Origin: Tethya wilhelma
Lineage: Eukaryota > Porifera > Demospongiae > Tethyida > Tethyidae
Length of the DNA: 64,000 nt
Assembly: GCA_964030475.1 (NCBI GenBank)
Contig: CAXIPT010000003.1
Location: forward strand, 5,672,962 to 5,736,961
Reading direction: 5' to 3'
The translations under genes were made by a program, and so were the position numbers. Below are positions 46,612 through 58,793 of this stretch, piece by piece. The notes under the pieces are model-generated. The model saw only the letters and a program-made list of their open reading frames with translations. It did no database searches and was not told the origin of the DNA. Position 1 is the stretch's first letter. Every line of letters starts with the position of its first letter.

Positions 46612-47343
46612 TCATCCTGTGACTCTAGCAGTGCCATAAGCCTCATTTTGTCTCAGCTCTAAAAATGCTCCATGTTTTGTCTCATCAATTTGTTCATATG
46701 TAGCCTCCTCGGGTGGAGCAGTTGTTTCCTTGCTCACTTTAGTAGATGGTGTCAGAAGACGTTTGTAGCTCACATAGAGAGGGATGTGTAGAGCCACAAT
46801 GACAGTAGCCAGTGAGATGGTTATGATGAGAGTAGCAATGAGTGCAATGACTGCTGAATTGACAGTAGTGCTGGGACAGGAGGTTGTATTGTCAGCCTCG
46901 GTTACAGCTGGTGTTGTCAGTTCACTCTGTGTCATTAAATCAACTGGTGTTGTTTGTTCTAAAGTGGGTGGAGGTGATATTGTGCCTGATTTAATTTAGC
47001 ACACATACAAGTATTGATCCATTAGTTACAAGATTATTAGCTATCTATATATTTCTTTTTAATCTTAATTCAAGAGCTTAGTGTTCTTTGACTATATTCT
47101 AGCTATAAGCATACCGTACGTATAATGGGTAAATTTGGTAAATTATTGATTCTTGAGAGCTATAATCAGTGTAGTTTATCATTATTACAGTTTCTCTCTC
47201 TCTCTATGTTGCAAGTATGCACAATGTTTTTGTTGATACAATCTTAGTGTAGACTACACATTTACAGTTTTGTATGTTTTACCTTCTACTTGAGAAGTAC
47301 ACCCTGCTATCACTAAGATGACCAAATAGATATATTCCATCAT
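46612..47343 (-). CDS. Ectodomain-less array receptor (signal peptide plus TM exon)
   Basis: Exon 1 (47343-47283, [20 protein letters not shown]) and the last exon (46985-46612) are intact and lie only 297 bp apart; the discoidin exon between them is missing. Both flanking junctions are phase 1, so direct splicing stays in frame and gives about 144 residues: signal peptide, Thr-rich stalk (GTISPPPTLEQTT..TQSELTTPAVTEADN), type-[14 protein letters not shown] and the standard tail with YEQI. The intron sequence jumps from the usual 5' part (CAAGAATCAATAATT) to unrelated DNA, marking the deletion. It could be a dead copy, or a tail-bearing adaptor that works without ligand binding. Confidence 0.65.
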
Positions 47344-47562
47344 TCAATGACAATCTTCCCCCAGTATACAAGTTTTCTATTTAATGAATTAATGATGTGT
47401 GTATATGTGAATATGCCAAAAGTGCTACAATATGTTACTGTATGTGTACAAGTATGTAGTGGTGCTTGTTTGAGGTAGTGCTTTGGCAAAGGGTTAATGT
47501 TTGGCTGTGTGGCTCCAAATTTGTTTTTATAGCTGAACATTTTATTGAGTAATGAATGTTTT

Positions 47563-47843
47563 GTTTTTTTTTTTTTTTTTTTTTTAAGTGCCCCTTCGGG
47601 TTTACCACAATTGTGGCTAACGAGGGCCTGCAAATAGCCTAGGGCTAATGAACGCAGGTCCCCCGGACCGAAGGATGCGGTGAAATTCACCTCCTCATTT
47701 TTTGGGGGTAGAGCTGAGTCAACTCCTAGGCAGAGCTCGAAAGAGAAAATGGGAAACAAATACCTGTGGCACTGGAGGGACTCGAACCGCCTACCCATGG
47801 GTTGGGAGTCCGAGTCAATGGTGAACAAGCCACCAGGCCACCA
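47563..47843 (-). mobile_element. tRNA-derived SINE, copy 2, with A tail
   Basis: On the minus strand the element starts GGTGGCCTGGTGGCTTG (A-box region), has the B box GGTTCGAGTCC and CCAGTGCCAC, a body shared with 33914-34150, and ends GGGGCACTT followed by an A run of about 22 (T run 47564-47585 on the plus strand). It sits in the 3' flank of an array gene. Confidence 0.88.
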
Positions 47844-47887
47844 ACTAGTGTTAGTGTACTTGTGTGGTTTATCTTTACTCCTCTGCT

Positions 47888-48010
47888 GTTCATCCTGTGA
47901 CTTTAGCAGTGCCATAAGCCTCATTTTGTCTCAGCTCTACTTTTTCCTTATGACTCTGACCGATAATCCATGGCCTGAGGAGGCCACATAAGAACAAATT
48001 GATGGGACAA
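47888..48010. pseudogene. Scrambled tail relics on both strands
   Basis: A minus-strand piece (47888-47940) covers the stop to the GAFLELR codons and breaks at CTCAGCTCTAC. A plus-strand piece (about 47977-48010) reads GAGGCCACATAAGAACAAAT, the ATYEQI region with a stop in it. The two face each other with 30-40 bases between. Confidence 0.65.
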
Positions 48011-48716
48011 AAACATGCAATATTTGTAAAGAAATGGACTGTCTGTAGCCTGAAGTCAGCCTACATACTGTACGTACCTGTTAGTGGGATACTTTAATAA
48101 CTTCATTGTGTATCGATCTCTCAGTGTATTCAGTCTATGCTAGCCACAATTATGCTCTCTGCTTCTGTATATTTACCTGAGACTTTTTTGAGATGGTATA
48201 CTCATGATCAGTATTACCCAGTAATGTTCCACATTTTAAATGTGTCCTTGATCCTGAAGGAGTCCATGTCTCACCACTGGGTAATGGTCGTCAAGTTAAC
48301 CTGCTTAGTTTGTGCAAACAGCCTTCCCAGGTCATTCTGTTGCTAGTTTACTTATCCCCAAAGATATAGCATTGAGTTGTGATATTCATTATTTGTGACT
48401 TAATTTCTATTTTGGTTTGGGCTGTTACTGATCAATGTTATCTTATGACTACAGTATGCTTACATCATAATACATACAAAAATGATATTATGTACACAAC
48501 AACTGAAGCAAAAACTAACAAACTGTCTACAGGTTTCACTTAGACCACATACTGATTTATTGAAATATTAAAAAAAAATGACTGCATTTTGTAACTATCT
48601 TGTGTACTCATAATTATGTTTGTGTTAGCTCCAATCATGCTCTTGTATGCTGATGTTTGCCTATACAAACTTTACTTCTTTGTCCAAGTGTTCATTCATG
48701 TACTATGCCATTCTCT
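48011..48716. repeat. Array 3' flank, no gene
   Basis: Homologous in order to 40650-41339 and 56680-57248 (for example GTGTATTCAGTCTATGCTAG and TTTTGGTTTGGGCTGTTACT). Non-coding. Confidence 0.65.
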
Positions 48717-50551
48717 TCATCCTGTGACTCTAGCAGTGCCATAAGCTTCATTTTGTCTCAGCTCTAAAAATGCTCCATGTTTTGTCTCATCAATTTATTC
48801 ATATGTGGCCTCCTCGGGTGGAGCAGTTGTTTCCTTGCTCACTTTAGTTGATGGTGTCAGAAGTCGTTTGTAGCCGCACATAGAGAGGGATGTNTGTAGA
48901 GCCACAATGATGATGGTAGACAGTAGGGTGGTAGTAATGGCTGTAGCAATGAGTGATGCTACTGCACCAGAGCTTGTACAAGAGTTTGATGGTGGGTTAT
49001 TGACTGCTATCTCTGTTGCTTCAGTCATTGTTTCCTTTGTCTGCTGTTGTGATGTTGGTCCCATCTGTCTAGGAAATACTGGAATAACAAAAAAAAAAAG
49101 TATGACATTAATATTGGTGACACTAATAATAGTAACATAAAACTTCATTGGAAGAAATCTAGCATGGATTGGAAACTAGGTTTTTAAAATTCTAGTCCAA
49201 ATTACCACAAAGCTACTATTAACTCACTGGCATTGAAGCTGAGAATAGTAGTATATACTACTATTTAAAGATCTCAGTCTTACATACAATGGCATGACCC
49301 ACATGATGCAAATACATGACTAACATGCAGAATTATGACATAAAATTTAATGTACAATCAGAAAGTGTTGTTAGTACTAAGAAGGTTTTTTTTGCTATCT
49401 ACTGCACGATAATATATTGGTTGTGTGTTAGAAATATATGTAATATGCACTTAAAGAAATAACAGTTATTACCTTTGTCAGTGGTTGTGCCCATTATGAT
49501 ATCGGTTGGTGTTGTGTAGTTTACGTCCTTTGAAGATAATCGTGTGGATGTCAACAATCCTGTTGTCTCAATGCTACTAGTTGAGTACATGGTTTCTGTG
49601 GTCAAGAGAGTAGAAGTGAACAGATCTAAAGAAATGTATAAGCATTATTCCAACATCATATGCATAATTATTGTACACAATATTAATTTTTATTCATTGA
49701 CACAATAATTGTTATTATATTAAATACCTTCAGTGGTTGTGGCCACTGGTGGTGGAGGGGTGGTGACTGGTTCCGTGACTAGAGTATCAGGACCACATGT
49801 TGAAGAGTCATTGTAGAATATTGTTTCAGCTAGGTACACTCTGGTAGAACCAGAACCAGAGGGGAACACAATGTAGTATAGACGCGTGGATCCTCCTACT
49901 GTGAGAGGTACACAAACCCTATAGAGGTCTTCACAGGAATCAACTCCAACCGGTCTGTCACCAACGAATGCTGCACCAGATGTGGGATCTGCTTGAGGAA
50001 AATCGTTGACCGATCCACCAGCATAGATCTCTATCCTACCAGCCCTTATAGACCTCTGTTGACAGTTGAACAACACCAGCTCCACTCTTCTCACTCTGAC
50101 TGCAGTATCAAAGTCAAAGCCAATAGAAAGGAAGGATCCATTCCCTTTCTGTACTGTGTACAAATCTCTAGCCCATTCACCAGTTAATCCACTGAGTGGT
50201 AGTATGGTGTTATCAACCAACACACTTGTACCACCATCTTGAAGGTTGCATACATCATCACGACCTTGATTCATGGTCACTGATGTACATCCTCCATTTG
50301 GTGATGATCCATTCAATGACTGTAGTCCAAAATGAAGAGAGTGACGAGTAGGTCTCACAGTTGAATCCTGAGCTATGTTGTTGTTATAATATAATTGCAA
50401 ACATGCACATAGTTTGTGTCTTAATTGTTATGACGAAAATAAGTATTGCTAGGTTATGTACATATTGATAATAAATTGATTTACCATTCAATTGAGAAGT
50501 ATATCCTGCTATCCAAATGATCTTCATAACCAAACTGATATGTCCCATCAT
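48717..50551 (-). CDS. Discoidin-like receptor (subtype II) with extra stalk exon
   Basis: Four exons in phase 1: 50551-50485 (signal peptide MMGHISLVMKIIWIAGYTS), 50372-49728 (domain), 49625-49473 (stalk) and 49078-48717 (TM and tail), about 408 residues. The domain has RPTRHSLHFG, NGGC, DDVCNLQDGG, LSIGFDFDT, VLFNCQQRS, SCEDLYRVC, YIVFPSGSG and RVYLAET. The stalk exon is Ser/Thr-rich (LFTSTLLTTETMYSTSS) and is unlike the stalk exon of subtype I. The last exon has a third TM variety (SSGAVASLIATAITTTLL). An N at 48894 with a 1-base and a 2-base insertion nearby disturbs HIPLYVS locally and then restores frame, so it looks like poor base quality. The tail has YEQI. Confidence 0.82.
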
Positions 50552-51039
50552 TTACAGTCTCTTCGGAATACTTTACACCAACTTGCAATGTTTTGTTGTG
50601 TCAGCAAATTTGTACAATTTGATGATCCTTACCTACCAAGTCTATGTGTGTAAGATGAGTGTTGAACTAGCACTTCTTGGGGTTTGTTTTAAGATAACGC
50701 TGTTGATGGATAGATGAATGTTTTTCTATTTATGTTCACAAAATTCTACACATAAAATTTTAATAGTCTCAACATTTATCAGGCAGCTATATCAACACTA
50801 TAGTGTCAGGAACAATAGTCAGAAGTAGAGTTGTAAAGATGCATGCATTTGTGTGCTATCAGTACAGAAACAATAGATATGTTTGTGATTAACTAAAACA
50901 ACAGCTTGTACCCAGTGGGCGGAAAGGGGACAAAAAAAGTTACAGGACCTTAAATGGCGTATAAAAAGGTACCTGATAAAATGGCATGTATATAGCTGCC
51001 TGATATGTACTTATAAGTTCATGTTGATTCCTCTGCTGT
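50552..51039. repeat. Array 3' flank, no gene
   Basis: Shares blocks such as ACACTATAGTGTCAGGAACA and GCATTTGTGTGCTATCAGTA with 37090-37250, 58640-58790, 59580-59860 and 61690-61915. Non-coding. Confidence 0.6.
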
Positions 51040-53993
51040 TCATGCTGTGACTCTAGCAGTGCCATAAGCCTCATTTTGTCTCAGCTCTAAAAATGCTCCA
51101 TGTTTTGTCTCATCAATTTGTTCATATGTGGCCTCCTCGGGTGGAGCAGTTGTTTCCTTGCTCACTTTAGTTGATGGTGTCAGAAGACGTTTGTAGCTCA
51201 AATAGAGAGGGATGTGTAGAGCCACAATGATGATGGTAGTCAGCAGGGTGGCAGTGATGGCTGTAGCAATGAGTTGCCCTATTGGAGATGTACATGTATT
51301 GAAACAGGCACATGATGTAGCTACTTCTGTAGTATGGATATCAACTGCTAACAGTGTTGATAGATTAACAAGTTTTGTTGGCGTCTGCTGTTGTGTTGTT
51401 GATGCTATCTCCTTTGAGGATACGTCTGTATGTATGTATGTACATAAATAATGTGCACTTTTAATATAATGTAGCAGGAGTATTGCAGTTGTAGATCAAG
51501 AAATTTTTGCCGCTAATTTGTTTTGCATGTTTATTTTAAACCATCTCAAGCAATTTGAAAAAGATCACCATATGTTTCAGTGTGTTTAATTTTGCCACTC
51601 AACCTAGTGTTGGAAAATTTTAATTACAAAAATTTCCTGATCTACAGTCAGGGGCATAGCCAGCATTTTGATTAGAGAGGGACGTGTAGGTATTCATGCC
51701 AGCAGTTCAACTATAAGAGTGACTAGTGGATCAAAAATTAACATTATTTGCAATGAAGCAAAAAGAGGAGCACTACTGTCAATTCAGCAGTGATTGCATT
51801 CATTGCTACTCTCATCATGACCTTCTCACTGGCTACTGTCATTGTGGCTCTAGGACAGGAGGTTGTGCAAGATGAATTATTAGCCTGGGTCACAGCATGT
51901 ATCATCAGTTCAGCTGGTGTCATAACATCACCATGTGTTGCAATGTCACTCTGTATCATTAAATCAACTGATGTTGTTCTTCAGTGGATGGAGGTGATGT
52001 TGTGCCTGATTTAATTTAGTGCAACATACCTATTTCTTTAATCTTAATTCAAGTGTTCTTTGACTATTATATACAATGCTATAAGAATATAATGTTTGCA
52101 TGATTATAATCATTTAGGGTATACAGTTAATTACCTTCAACATTAGGTGTTGCTGTAGATACATCATTCAGTGTTGTTGTTTTGTCAGTCTGGATTGTAT
52201 TTGTGTTTGTATGCTCTGTAGTTGTAACCTCAGTTGAAACTTTCAGTCTACCTGTTTTAGTTTCTGGAGTGGTAGAAGTGAAGTGTTACACTGATTATGA
52301 TACACTACACATGTAATGTAGTGCCATATTATCTTATTGGGGCGAGTGTGAGCGAACCCCACATATACGTTACACGACATTCGAGTCTGTACACTTCCGG
52401 TTGTGTGATCTGTGTGTGATGTCTGTACGCACCATTCCGTAAATAGCATTTCCTGTTTGAATTTTTCGAATTTGTAATGACATCAACAAGTAATTTCAAA
52501 CAATTCAAGTACTTGCACGTGGCCAGCTAGCTAGCCAAGTAGCTAAGCGCTATAAAGCACAAGACAAACACTGACAAAGAAAGCAGAGGGAGCTGAGACA
52601 ATGAGACACCAGAGCAAAGACAAGTGAGGTGACAGCAAGATGCAGATGGGCATAGTCTGACAACCATAGACGAGCTCGGTAGGTAGACTCAGTCTCTGGC
52701 TACTTTTACTGACTCATGCAACAATACTATGATAATTTAGAGATATTCTTCTTCTCTGTCTTCTTTCTCTTTGCTTGGTTGAACATGTCTACTGATCTTT
52801 TTTCTGCCATGTGATCTCATCAGCTAACCACACAGCATCTAGACTTGCAGCAGCATTTGAACTGTCCAAAACTAAATCAACTCTGAACCACTGATATTCA
52901 CCCATTCTCTCAATGTTATCACATCCACACATATAAGTTTACAAACATGATGTCACCACCATGAACCTCACATTTGATTCATTATTGCGGACACAATATG
53001 TACTATTACATGTGCAACACATTATTTAGGCGCTCACGCTTGCCCCCAAATGTCGTAGGCATTTGCTAGTACTATGTAAGCAGACATTAATTTTAGTGCC
53101 TAATTTTATGTTGGGTATACAATGTACCTTCAACAGTGGTGATCTCTGATGGAGTGGTGTTTGGTGTGACTGGTGCAGTAGTGGCTGGTGGACAGGTGCC
53201 TGGGGTCACTGGTTCACTGATGAGAGTATCAGGACAACATGGTGTAGAGTCAGTGTAGAATGTTGTTTCAGCTAGATACACTCTGCTAGAAGCAGGGAAT
53301 ACAATATAGTACTGTGAAGAATCTCCACTTATAGGCATGCAAACTTTATATAGGTTTTCACATGAATCAACATCAGCAAGGTTTTTTCCCCCAGCATAAA
53401 TGCCTCCTTGTCTTGGATCTGATAGAGGAAAATCATTACTAATCCCATTTGTATAGAAGGATGTACTGCCAGCCGAAATTTCCCACTGTTCACAGTTGAA
53501 CAACACCAGCTCTATTCTTCTCACTCCAACTGAAGTACCAAAGTCAAAGCCAACAAAAAGGTCAGGCCCTCCAACTGGTCTCTCCACTGTGTACAAATCT
53601 CTAGCCCAGTCACCAGTTAGTCCACTGAGTGGTAGTATGGTGTTATCAACCAACACACTTGTACCTCCATCTTGAAGGTTGCATATGTCACCATCATTAT
53701 TCACTGATGTACATCCTCCATTTGGTAATGATCCATTCAATGACTGTCTTCCCCCAGGATGAAGAGAGTGACGAATAGGTCTCACAGTTGAATCCTGAGC
53801 TATAGCTGTATGAAAGTCAATTATTAATCGTTTAGCTGTAGTCATTATAGTTTGTCATTATTATTTTTCTCTATCTACGTTGCAAGTATACACATTTTGT
53901 TGATATACATGTCCTAGTGTAGACTGTTCTACCTTCTACTTGAGAAGTACACCCTGCTATTGCTAGAATGACCAAATACATATATTCCATCAT
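51040..53993 (-). CDS. Discoidin-like receptor (subtype I) with two candidate last exons
   Basis: Exons 53993-53933 (signal peptide MMEYMYLVILAIAGC), 53805-53128 (domain), 52263-52135 (stalk, ETKTGRLKVSTEV) and 51425-51040 (type-A TM and tail) are all phase 1 and open, giving about 417 residues. The domain keeps [48 protein letters not shown] and RVYLAET; its stalk is short (TTPSEITTVEG). Between stalk and type-A exon lies a ruined type-B exon (51769-52005). A Helitron (52332-53069) sits in the intron after the domain exon. The tail has YEQI and ends GTARVTA. The gene seems to have had alternative TM exons and now to depend on the second. Confidence 0.8.
51769..52005 (-). pseudogene. Type-B TM exon with its TM segment inverted
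   Basis: From an intact acceptor (52005) the minus strand reads the type-B stalk to TCCTGTCC, then the TM-coding piece (51769-51852) appears in reverse orientation (plus strand: AGCACTACTGTCAATTCAGC to GTGGCTCT), and the tail is absent. A micro-inversion with loss of the tail explains it. No functional product is likely. Confidence 0.78.
52332..53069 (+). mobile_element. Non-autonomous Helitron
   Basis: Starts with TC after an A, ends CTAG before a T (53066-53069), with a hairpin AAATGTC GTA GGCATTT (one G-T pair) one base before CTAG. The 5' end (ATTGGGGCGAGTGTGAGCGA) resembles that of the 43884 element (ATTGGGCGAGCCAGAGCGA), so both belong to one family. No ORF. The empty site is visible in the related intron at 63410-63440. 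Confidence 0.78.
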
Positions 53994-54282
53994 TCGATCA
54001 CAATCTTCTGTTTGAATGTAATAGCTTTCTGTGTATTAATGTCTGTACATATGTGAATATGCGCATAGGACTATAATATGTTACTGACAGTGTATGTATA
54101 CATACAAACAGATATGTAATGGTGTTTGTTGAAGAAATGTTTTGATGAAGGATTGACGTTTTGTTAGTTATTTTATCCTAAGGATGTTTTTGTAGCTGGT
54201 GAACATTATATCGAGTGATGAATGTTTACTGTTATTCTGACTGTTGATGTACTTGTGTGGTTTATCTTTACTCCTCTGCTGT

Positions 54283-54887
54283 TCATCCTGTGACTCTAGC
54301 AGTGCCATAAGCCTCATTTTGTCTCAGCTCTAAAAATGCTCCATGTTTTGTCTCATCAATTTGTTCATATGTGGCCTCCTCGGGTGGAGCAGTTGTTTCC
54401 TAGCTCACTTTAGTTGATGGTAACAACTCTTAACAAAATTACCAAAGTCAAAGCCAATAGAAAGGGAGGGTCTGCTTCCAACTGCTCTCTCCATTGTGTA
54501 CAAATCTCTAGCCCAGTCACCAGTTAGTCCACTGAGTGGTAGTATGGTGTTATCAACCAACACACTTGTACCACCATCTTGAAGGTTGCATATATCACCA
54601 TCATCATTCACTGATGTACATCCTCCATTTGATAATGATCCATCCAATGACTGTCTTCCCCCAGGATGAAGAGAGTGACGAATAGGTCTCACAGTTGAAT
54701 CCTGAGCCAAAGCTTTATGAAAGTCAATTATTGATTGTTTAACTGTCATTATTATTTCTCTCTATCTATTTAACAAGTGTTGTTGATATATGTTCACGTG
54801 TCTTGTTGTAGACTGTAGATTTGTTTTACCTTTTACTTGAGAAGCACACTGCGCTATTGCTAAGATGACCAAATAAAAATATTCCAT
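54283..54887 (-). pseudogene. Array receptor with domain fused to tail by deletion
   Basis: Exon 1 is 54887-54830 (MEYFYLVILAIAQC, first Met codon changed to ATA). Exon 2 starts at 54712 and reads [22 protein letters not shown] and SIGFDFG, then passes through a short foreign piece (GTAATTTTGTTAAGAGTTGT) straight into the tail at ACCATCAACTAAAGTGAGC. The rest of the domain, the stalk and the TM are gone; a TGA follows at once, and the tail has a further TAG at the SKE codons. Confidence 0.82.
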
Positions 54888-55204
54888 TATTCAATCACAA
54901 TCTTCTCTCTGAATGTACAAGTTTCTGTCTATTAATGATTTAATAGTCTGTACATATGTGAATATACCCATAGGACTATAGTATGTTACTGGATGTATAC
55001 AAGTATGTAATGGTGTTTGTTTGAGATAGTGCTTTGATGAAGGATTGATGTTTTGTTAGTTATGTGTACTAATTTACTTTATTTTATCCTAATGATGTTT
55101 TTATAGCTGGTGAACATTATATATTGACTGATTAATGTTTACTGTTATTCTGACTATTGTTAGTGTTGATGTACTTGTGTGGTTTATCTTTACTCCTCTG
55201 CTGT
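54888..55204. repeat. Array intergenic flank, no gene
   Basis: Homologous to the spacer 46299-46611 between two array genes. Non-coding. Confidence 0.55.
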
Positions 55205-56134
55205 TCATCCTGTGACTCTAGCAGTGCCATAAGCCTCATTTTGTCTCAGCTCTAAAAATGCTCCATGTTTTGTCTCATCAATTTGATCATATGTGGTCTC
55301 CTCGGGCCATAGGTTGGCAGTCAGAGTCATAAAGGAAAGAAACGAACTATCGGTAGCCTGAATTCAGCCTACATACCTGTTGGTGGGACTTTAATAACTA
55401 CATGTACATTGTATATCGATCTTTCGGTGTATTCAGTCTATGCTGGCCACAATTATGCTTTCTGCTTCTCTATACTTAATTGAGACTTTTTTGAGACATT
55501 ACTCCTGATCAGTATTACTCAGTAATGTTCCACCTTTAAATGTGGCCTTGATCCTCAGGGAGTCCACGAAATCATGTCTCATCACTAGGTAATGGTTGTC
55601 AAGTTAATGTGCTTGGTTTGGGTAAACAGCCTTCGTACTTATCCCCAAAGATAGCAATGAGTTTTGATATTCATTATTTGTGACTTTCTATTTTGGTTTG
55701 GGCTGTTACTGATCAATGTTATCTTATCATTACAGTATACATACATGTACAGTATATTACATACAAAAATGATATTATCTACAAACAACCGAAGCAAAAC
55801 TAACAAACTGTTTATAGGTTTAGTTAGCCCATACACCCAATTATCAAAAAATGATTGTGTTTTGTAACTATCTTGTGTATTTTTGTGCTAGCTCTAGTCA
55901 TGCTCTTTGTGCATGTACTGACCTTTATCTTTAAAATTATCGTAATTACTAACTTTACTTCTTTGTCCAAGTGTTCATTCATGTACCAGGTCATTCTCTT
56001 CATCCTGTGACTCTAGCAGTGCCATAAGCCTCATTTTGTCTCAGCTCTAAAAATGCTCCATGTTTTGTCTCATCAATTTGTTCATATGTGGCCTCCTCGG
56101 GTGGAGCAGTTGTTTCCTTGCTCACTTTAGTTGA
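55205..56134 (-). pseudogene. Two orphan tail fragments in a repeated block
   Basis: Tail fragment 55205-55295 runs from the stop back to the YEQI region (with GATCAT for GAACAT) and breaks at GGCCATAGG. Fragment 56000-56134 runs from the stop to TKVS and breaks at GTTGATGAGTCC. Between them is array 3' flank. The block repeats 40554-41474. Confidence 0.75.
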
Positions 56135-56442
56135 TGAGTCCGAAGGAAGCCATTCAAGGTACCATTTTGAAGCCCATTCTATGTGCTATCTGATGATATC
56201 AGTAGTTTCTCTATTGCACAAGTCGTTAAAAGGTTATGAGGCTTTAAATACCCTCTGGTTTAGCAAAAATTTCAAAATATTCCAATATTTAGACGCCTTT
56301 AATTGGGAAGCCAAACAAGGTATGAAGATGAGATTTCACCTGACAATATAAAGTCATTAGTACTACACACATACCAAGTTTCAACAAAATCAGAGATGGT
56401 CAGTTGCAAATTTTTGCTGAACTGATTTGGAATTACCCACAT
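56135..56442. other. Unassigned sequence after the break
   Basis: No similarity to the array noted. A short open frame has no domain. Confidence 0.3.
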
Positions 56443-56640
56443 AGGAATGGCCAAATCGTAAAAAGAAGGCAAACAAGTTGGAATGGCTGGCAGAGTGTGT
56501 AAAGAATTATTCCTATGGGCAACATGAGGGACTCAACATGGAAAGAGAGTACTACATGCAGCCCACACAGGAAGAATTCGGCACACACTCAGACAGCCAT
56601 TCCAACTTGTTTGCCTTCTTTTTACGATTTGGCCATTCCT
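56443..56640. mobile_element. Fold-back element with 47-bp arms
   Basis: Arms 56443-56489 and 56594-56640 are inverted copies starting AGGAATGGCCAAATCG. Related copies are at 34350-34575 and 63055-63190. Confidence 0.8.
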
Positions 56641-57248
56641 ATGTCTCATTACATTTCCAATGTTTTTTTTACTTGTTGTATATTGATCTCTCAGTGTATT
56701 CAGTCTATGCTAGCCACAATTGTGCTTTCTGCTTCTCTATACTAAATTGAGACTTTTTTGAGATGGTACTCATGATCAGTATTACTCAGGAATGTTCCAC
56801 CTTTTAAATGTGTTCTTGATCCTGAGGGAGTCCATGTAATCATGTCTCACCAGTGGGTAATGGTTGTCAAGTTAATGTGCTTAGTTTGGGCAAACAGCCT
56901 TCCCGGGGCATCCTGTTGCTAGTGTGCTTATCTCCAAAGATAGCAATGAGTTATGAATTCATTATTTGTGACTTTCTATTTTGGTTCATGCTTGTGCTGA
57001 TGAATGTCATTTTATCATTATACAAAAATGATATTATGTACGCAACAACTGAAACAAAAACTAACTAACTATCTACAGGTTTAGTTAGCCCACGTACCCA
57101 ATTATCGAAAAATGACTGTGTTTTGTAACTATCTTGTGTATGTTTGTGCTAGCTCCAATCATGCTCTTTGTATATTGACCATTATTTATCATAATTACTA
57201 ACTTTACTTCTTTGTCCAAGTGTTCATTCATGTACTATGCTGTTCTCT
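56641..57248. repeat. Array 3' flank, no gene
   Basis: Homologous to 40730-41339 and 48100-48716. Non-coding. Confidence 0.6.
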
Positions 57249-58306
57249 TCATCCTGTGACTCTAGCAGTGCCATAAGCCTCATTTTGTCTCAGCTCTAAA
57301 AATGCTCCATGTTTTGTCTCATCAATTTGTTCATATGTGGCCTCCTCGGGTGGAGCAGTTGTTTCCTTGCTCACTTTAGTTGATGGTGTCAGAAGACGTT
57401 TGTAGCTCACATAGAGAGGGATGTGTAGAGCCACAATGATGACAGTAGACAGCAGGATAGCAGTACTGGCTGCAGCAATGAGTGATGCTACTACACCAGA
57501 GTTTGTACAAGAGTTTGATGGTGGGGGCTGTTGTGATGTTGGTCCCATCTGGCTAGAAAGTACTGTAATTTTTAACAAAAAAAATTAAGACAATCAATCA
57601 TGACTGCATGTATAGACACAATGATATAGATGTACAACCAGAAAGTATTCTAAGTGTAATTTGAGAATCATTGCTACAAATTTCCCCATTATAACAAATA
57701 ATTACTTTTGCTTTTTTCACATGGTAAAATGTTTTCTATTTTGCATATTCAGTAAACACTGCCATACTGAAGTGTTTGCCTTGTTCAAATTACCATTTGT
57801 ATGTGCTATAACATTTGGTGAAGATTTTTTGCTATCTATACTCCATGATACATAGTTCAAACTTGTGTGTGTTTTATACATGCTTGCACTAATGAGAAAT
57901 AACATTAATTTAATACCTTCTTCAGTGGTTGTGGTCACTGGTTCAGTGACTAGAGCATCAGGATAACATGTTCGAGAGTCATTGTAGAATATTGTTTCAG
58001 CTAGATATACTCTGGTTGAACCAGAAGTACTGGGGAACACAATGAAGTATAGACGAGAGGTTACTGCTGCTGAGACAGATACACAAATCCTATAGAGGTC
58101 TTCACATGAATTGACTCCATTTCTAATCGGTCTACTCCCAACTATGTTGTGTGGGATGTGGGATCTGGTTGAGGAAAATCGTTGACTGATCCACCAGCAT
58201 ATAATATGTTTATATAGACCTCTGTTGACAGTTAATTTACCATTCAATGAGAAGTATATCCTGATATCCAAATGATCTTCATAACCAAACTGATATGTTC
58301 CATCAT
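57249..58306 (-). pseudogene. Discoidin-like receptor (subtype II) missing half the domain
   Basis: Exon 1 (58306 on) has lost one base in TCTCATTGAATG (paralogues TCTCAATTGAATG), shifting the signal peptide frame. It runs directly into the middle of the domain exon (GTTAACTGTCAACAGAGG), so intron 1 and the first half of the domain are deleted. The remaining domain has further changes before SCEDLYRICVS but is normal from there to the donor at 57917 (RVYLAET, DALVTEPVTTTTEEG). The last exon (57562-57249) is open, with a third TM variety (SGVVASLIAAASTAILL), YEQI and the standard tail. Confidence 0.8.
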
Positions 58307-58793
58307 TTACAGTCTCCCCGGAATATTTTACACCAACTTATTTGTGCAATATTTTTTGTCAGCAAATTTGTACATTTGATGATCTTTACCTACCAGACTA
58401 ACCAGTAGTGCAAAATGAATGTCGTACCAATAGTTTTTGTTTAAAGATAATGCTGTTGATGGATAGATAGATATTTTTCTAGTTATGTTCACAAAATTCT
58501 ATACATTGCATGGTTGCAGGAACTACAAAAACAAATTGTTACATGTAGGACTTCATAAAATTAATGGCATACATATTATGCCCTGCCTGATAAATACTGA
58601 TTCATGATCAGTCCCTTTTTCACCCACTTGGTACAAACTGTTGGTTACAGGTAATTGCAAGCATTTTTTTCCCTGTACTGATAATAGCACACACATACTA
58701 GTGATTCATGTTTACAACTCTACTTCTGACTATTGTTCATGACACTATAATAGTGTTGATGTACTTATAAATTCATGTTGGTTCCTCTGCTGT
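58307..58793. repeat. Array 3' flank, no gene
   Basis: Carries the CACTATAATAGTGTTGATGT and TACTTCTGACTATTGTTCAT blocks seen in other array flanks. Non-coding. Confidence 0.55.

Noticed and set aside
48880..48900. Frameshift pseudogene at the N in the 48717 receptor
   Set aside because: The 1-base and 2-base insertions around the N cancel out and the rest is intact, which fits poor base calls.
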